DNA from: JADKHC01 sp047600805
GTDB lineage: Bacteria > Verrucomicrobiota > Verrucomicrobiia > Opitutales > Opitutaceae
Reading direction: 5' to 3'
Assembly (NCBI GenBank): GCA_047600805.1
Contig: JASGKG010000001.1
Coordinates: 4,154,001 to 4,218,000, forward strand
DNA length: 64,000 nucleotides
The notes under the pieces are model-generated. The model saw nothing but the letters and a program-made list of their open reading frames with translations. It did no database searches and was not told the origin of the DNA. The position numbers were made by a program, and so were the translations under genes. Below, one piece after another: positions 61,953 through 64,000 of the stretch (its first letter is position 1; every line of letters starts with the position of its first letter).

Positions 61953-62803
61953 AAACGCCATATCGCTATACCGTACTTCGCTACGTGCACGATGTGATCA
62001 CGGGCGAATTCCTTAATGTCGGTGTGCTCATGCATGCACCTGCGCAAAAGTATGTGGGCGCTCGGTTCTTACTTCGATGGAAGAGGATTCGTAGCGTGTT
62101 CCCGGACTTGGACGGACAATCTTTGCGTGACATGCTGAGGTATGTCCAAGCCCAGTATGCGAGCTTGAGCGAGAGGCTAGAAAAAGAACTCCCACTTTCT
62201 GGGGAATCCCAGAGCGTTGAAACGATTGCAGAATCAGTGATTCGCTCTGATGATAGCTCACTTCAATGGTCACCAGCAGGTTGTGGCATCGCGGAAGATC
62301 TAAATTCGGAGCTTGAGTGGCTCTACGGCCGACTTGTGGGCCGCTATGAGACCGCGCCTCGGCATCAGGCTCGAGATGAAGACGACGTTTGGGCTGAATA
62401 CAAACGAGACCTCGCTGCATGTGAAGTTACAAGTCACCTTCACGCTCGGACGGTAACGTTGGGAAGCCATGAGGCAGTGTTCAATCACACTTGGAGAGGT
62501 GACCGATGGGTTCACCTTGAGCCCATTTCCCTCGATCTGGTGGATCGGGAAAGCATTAAAGCAAAGGGCTATCGATGGCTGGGCGAAATGACTATGTTAG
62601 CTCCCGCTCTCGAGGATGTGACTTTATACTTACTAATCGGCGAAGCACGGAACGAAGCTTGTCGGCCTGCGATGGACGCCGCGATCAATACTCTAAACCG
62701 AATCCCGGTGCGCCACGAGATTGTACGTGAGAATGCGTCCGCTGACTTGTCTTCACAATTGGCTCGCTTGATCAGGGATCGCGCCACTGTCGTTGAATCC
62801 TAA
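61949..62803 (+). CDS. DUF3037-family protein, long form
   Basis: A 284-residue protein opening with TPYRYTVLRYVHDVITGEFL and NVGVLMHAPA, the DUF3037 signature. It is longer than usual DUF3037 proteins (about 120-150 residues): the C-terminal half (about 170-284) is extra and unrecognised. DUF3037 genes are commonly beside HipA-like genes; a toxin-antitoxin or defence pair is an inference. Start overlaps the HipA-like stop (ATGA). Confidence 0.85.
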   Translation: MKTPYRYTVLRYVHDVITGEFLNVGVLMHAPAQKYVGARFLLRWKRIRSVFPDLDGQSLRDMLRYVQAQYASLSERLEKELPLSGESQSVETIAESVIRSDDSSLQWSPAGCGIAEDLNSELEWLYGRLVGRYETAPRHQARDEDDVWAEYKRDLAACEVTSHLHARTVTLGSHEAVFNHTWRGDRWVHLEPISLDLVDRESIKAKGYRWLGEMTMLAPALEDVTLYLLIGEARNEACRPAMDAAINTLNRIPVRHEIVRENASADLSSQLARLIRDRATVVES

Positions 62804-62961
62804 GGAGGGGGGGACGGCGTTAACGTGCGATCTGCGCGGCTCTCTTATTAAGATACCGTGTGCATTCCATGTGCGGAAATCCCGCTACTTCTGAGGGTTG
62901 GCGCCCGGAATCCGCAGCGGTGTTCCCTTTCCGTTCCCTGAAATCGGCTCTCCTCTGTAGT

Positions 62962-62977
62962 TGGTGCCCGGGACAGG
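62962..62977 (-). repeat. Inverted 16-base copy of the tRNA-Leu 3' end
   Basis: TGGTGCCCGGGACAGG, the exact reverse complement of 44519-44534. It lies 8 bases before the 3' end of the HTH repressor gene. Because it is inverted, it cannot be the direct-repeat attR of the tRNA-Leu insertion. Confidence 0.6.
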
Positions 62978-62984
62978 CAGTCAT

Positions 62985-63425
62985 TTACTCTTTACTCACC
63001 ATCCTGGTTGCCCAGCTGTCGAGCGTGTCCACCATGCGCTGAAAATCTTCGTCTTTCGAATAGCAGTGTCCGATCCGTTCCAACTTGGCTCGTATACTCG
63101 AGGCCCATGGTCCGGTGAGGTCTGTTTTTTGATCGGAAGAGGGGTTTCGTATCTCTGGAATTACTGTGAGGTGGAATTCACGTGGAGTCATGTCGCGAAG
63201 ATATGCGGCGATGAGCTCGGCCTGTTTCTGCGGATCGCTCGTAATTGCGCGAACTAAGCGTACAAGCTTATCTGCGTCGATGTACCCCCAGTCTCCACGT
63301 CTCCAGCGCGTGAACTGGCTCGCCGGAGTTCCTGGTACTTTGGCAGCAACTTCTGCGATTGTTTTGCCCTCGGCTTTGATCATGTCCTGAGCCGTGAGGC
63401 CGAAGAAGACTTTAAGTAGTTGCAT
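62985..63425 (-). CDS. HTH repressor-like protein
   Basis: A 146-residue protein. The N-terminal part contains a helix-turn-helix (LTAQDMIKAEGKTIAEVAAK, then VPGTPASQFTRWRRGDWGYI) in the style of phage-type Cro/CI regulators. The rest is helical with no cleavage motif (no Ala-Gly/Ser-Lys self-cleavage pair that I can identify). It is divergent from an excisionase-like gene, with a palindrome between, the classic switch layout of phages and satellites. Confidence 0.7.
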   Translation of the reverse strand: MQLLKVFFGLTAQDMIKAEGKTIAEVAAKVPGTPASQFTRWRRGDWGYIDADKLVRLVRAITSDPQKQAELIAAYLRDMTPREFHLTVIPEIRNPSSDQKTDLTGPWASSIRAKLERIGHCYSKDEDFQRMVDTLDSWATRMVSKE

Positions 63426-63438
63426 CGCTAAATAGCGA
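63425..63438. promoter_or_regulatory. Palindromic operator candidate between repressor and excisionase genes
   Basis: TCGCTA AA TAGCGA: perfect 6-base arms with a 2-base spacer in the 30-base space between the divergent starts. It overlaps the repressor start. Confidence 0.65.
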
Positions 63439-63455
63439 AAAAAGCTTTACAGGTA

Positions 63456-63731
63456 ATGTCAACTCCTTCTTATTCCGTATCAGCTCGAATGAATACGAAT
63501 CTAAACGCGCCTTCCTCCCGCGGCAAAAAGGAGGGAAATTACCTCCCCTCTGCCTCGGCAGGGCTCCTTACGTTGCCTCAAGCAGCAGCGGAGGCGCGCG
63601 TTAGTCGCCGGTTCCTGGAAATGGAGATTGCTCGCGGCCGTCTCGTTGTGAGCAGGTTGTCAGCTCGCGTCGTTCGTATTCGGCGTGCGGCATGGGACGC
63701 ATACCTCGCCTCGAATGAGGCGAGTCGTTAA
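63456..63731 (+). CDS. Excisionase/HTH_17-type DNA-binding protein
   Basis: A 91-residue protein. LLTLPQAAAEARVSRRFLEM, then GRLVVSRLSARVVRIRRAAWDAYL, fit the HTH_17/AlpA excisionase fold (helix-turn-helix plus wing). An N-terminal low-complexity part (about 1-35) is unlikely to fold; an internal start at ATG 63489 is possible. Probably aids excision or regulates the integrase or primase genes of the element. Confidence 0.75.
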   Translation: MSTPSYSVSARMNTNLNAPSSRGKKEGNYLPSASAGLLTLPQAAAEARVSRRFLEMEIARGRLVVSRLSARVVRIRRAAWDAYLASNEASR

Positions 63732-63804
63732 CGCGATGCACAACGACGACCTATCGTCAATGCGCGTACAGACGAAAGGAGGGCAGTAACTACATACACA
63801 GGAG

Positions 63805-64000
63805 ATGGATATTTCGAAGCTAGAGAATGTAAGGGTGCGGCACGGCAAGCTGACGGCGCGGTGTCCAGCGTGTGCTGCTAAAGGCGGAGATAGACGGGGG
63901 AATCATTTAGTGGTCTACGAAAGCGGGTGTTTTGGATGCGCTGCGTTTGCGGGTGACAAGCTTCACCAAGCAGAAATCCGTGGATTGCTCGGCCGTGATC
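63805..64000 (+). CDS. Primase with CHC2-type zinc finger, partial
   Basis: The gene starts at ATG 63805 after an AGGAG site and leaves the window. The visible 65 residues contain a Cys4 zinc finger: RCPACAAKGGDRRGNHLVVY then SGCFGCAAFAGDKLHQ, with the CPxC and CxGC pairs of phage and satellite primases. Such proteins start replication of phage satellites and integrative elements. Confidence 0.85.
   Translation, partial: MDISKLENVRVRHGKLTARCPACAAKGGDRRGNHLVVYESGCFGCAAFAGDKLHQAEIRGLLGRD

Larger units (their letters stand above)
44451..64000. mobile_element. Integrative element at tRNA-Leu(UAG) carrying a defence cargo
   Basis: Boundary left: the tRNA-Leu 3' end followed after 90 bases by a tyrosine integrase pointing away. 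Contents: integrase, HTH remnant, lipoprotein, type I restriction-modification locus, HipA-like/DUF3037 pair, a repressor/excisionase/primase module. The element continues past the window end, so no direct-repeat attR is seen. Lower GC than the chromosome in parts (for example 59.5-60.6 kb) supports transfer. It may be more than one insertion: 44.5-46.9 kb, 47.3-58.9 kb and 62.9 kb onwards look like separate segments. Confidence 0.7.

Noticed and set aside
1..64000. CRISPR array
   Set aside because: No regular spaced direct repeats were seen on either strand.

Overview
The window looks like a piece of chromosome from a Verrucomicrobiota bacterium, probably Opitutaceae. This is inference from overall gene character: moderately high GC, few clear Shine-Dalgarno sequences, polysaccharide-degrading enzymes with Sec signals, a membrane-anchored ECF sigma factor, a ferredoxin-dependent 2-oxoacid oxidoreductase, and REP-like palindromes starting GTAGGG. 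No ribosomal RNA or other marker confirms it.

Positions 1-1.1 kb are a decayed mobile-DNA boundary: a truncated TrwC-type relaxase abuts, on the opposite strand, a frameshifted GH3-family pseudogene. From 1.6 to 44.1 kb is ordinary chromosome: a periplasmic-sensing hybrid histidine kinase; a Tat-exported metallo-hydrolase; a HAD phosphatase; hisC; a tsaC/sua5-type gene; rpsR with its terminator; a complete RND efflux operon (adaptor, pump with an unusual extra membrane insert, TolC-like channel); tRNA-Arg(CCU); a pectinesterase; a LacI regulator divergent from a sodium:solute symporter and rhaM; a two-gene 2-oxoacid:ferredoxin oxidoreductase; ppc; a kinase-fold protein of unknown role; a DUF4097-type protein; an M32 carboxypeptidase with tatD; a YciI-like protein; a periplasmic isochorismatase-fold protein divergent from a LysR regulator; purT; an unusual esterase-polygalacturonase fusion; an esterase; a STAS protein; an ECF sigma factor fused to a membrane anchor with a paralogous partner; clpB and psd. 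The pectinesterase, esterase-GH28 fusion, second esterase and rhamnose genes together suggest use of pectin or rhamnogalacturonan.

From 44.45 kb to the end lies an integrative element that starts at tRNA-Leu(UAG), followed directly by a tyrosine integrase. Its cargo includes a type I restriction-modification locus (XRE regulator, hsdM, hsdS, an unknown gene, hsdR), a divergent unknown gene sharing a palindromic operator with the XRE regulator, a frameshifted SRAP gene, a 690-base non-coding stretch with four terminator hairpins, repeat-protein remnants, and a HipA-like kinase/DUF3037 pair. The right end is a phage-like control module: an HTH repressor, a divergent excisionase-like gene with a palindromic operator between them, and a primase zinc-finger gene cut by the window end. 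A 16-base copy of the tRNA-Leu 3' end lies next to the repressor, but inverted.

The best leads for something new are the gene between hsdS and hsdR together with the divergent gene and shared operator, the non-coding terminator cluster, the REP-like palindrome translated inside hsdM, the sigma factor with its paralogous partner, and the esterase-GH28 fusion.
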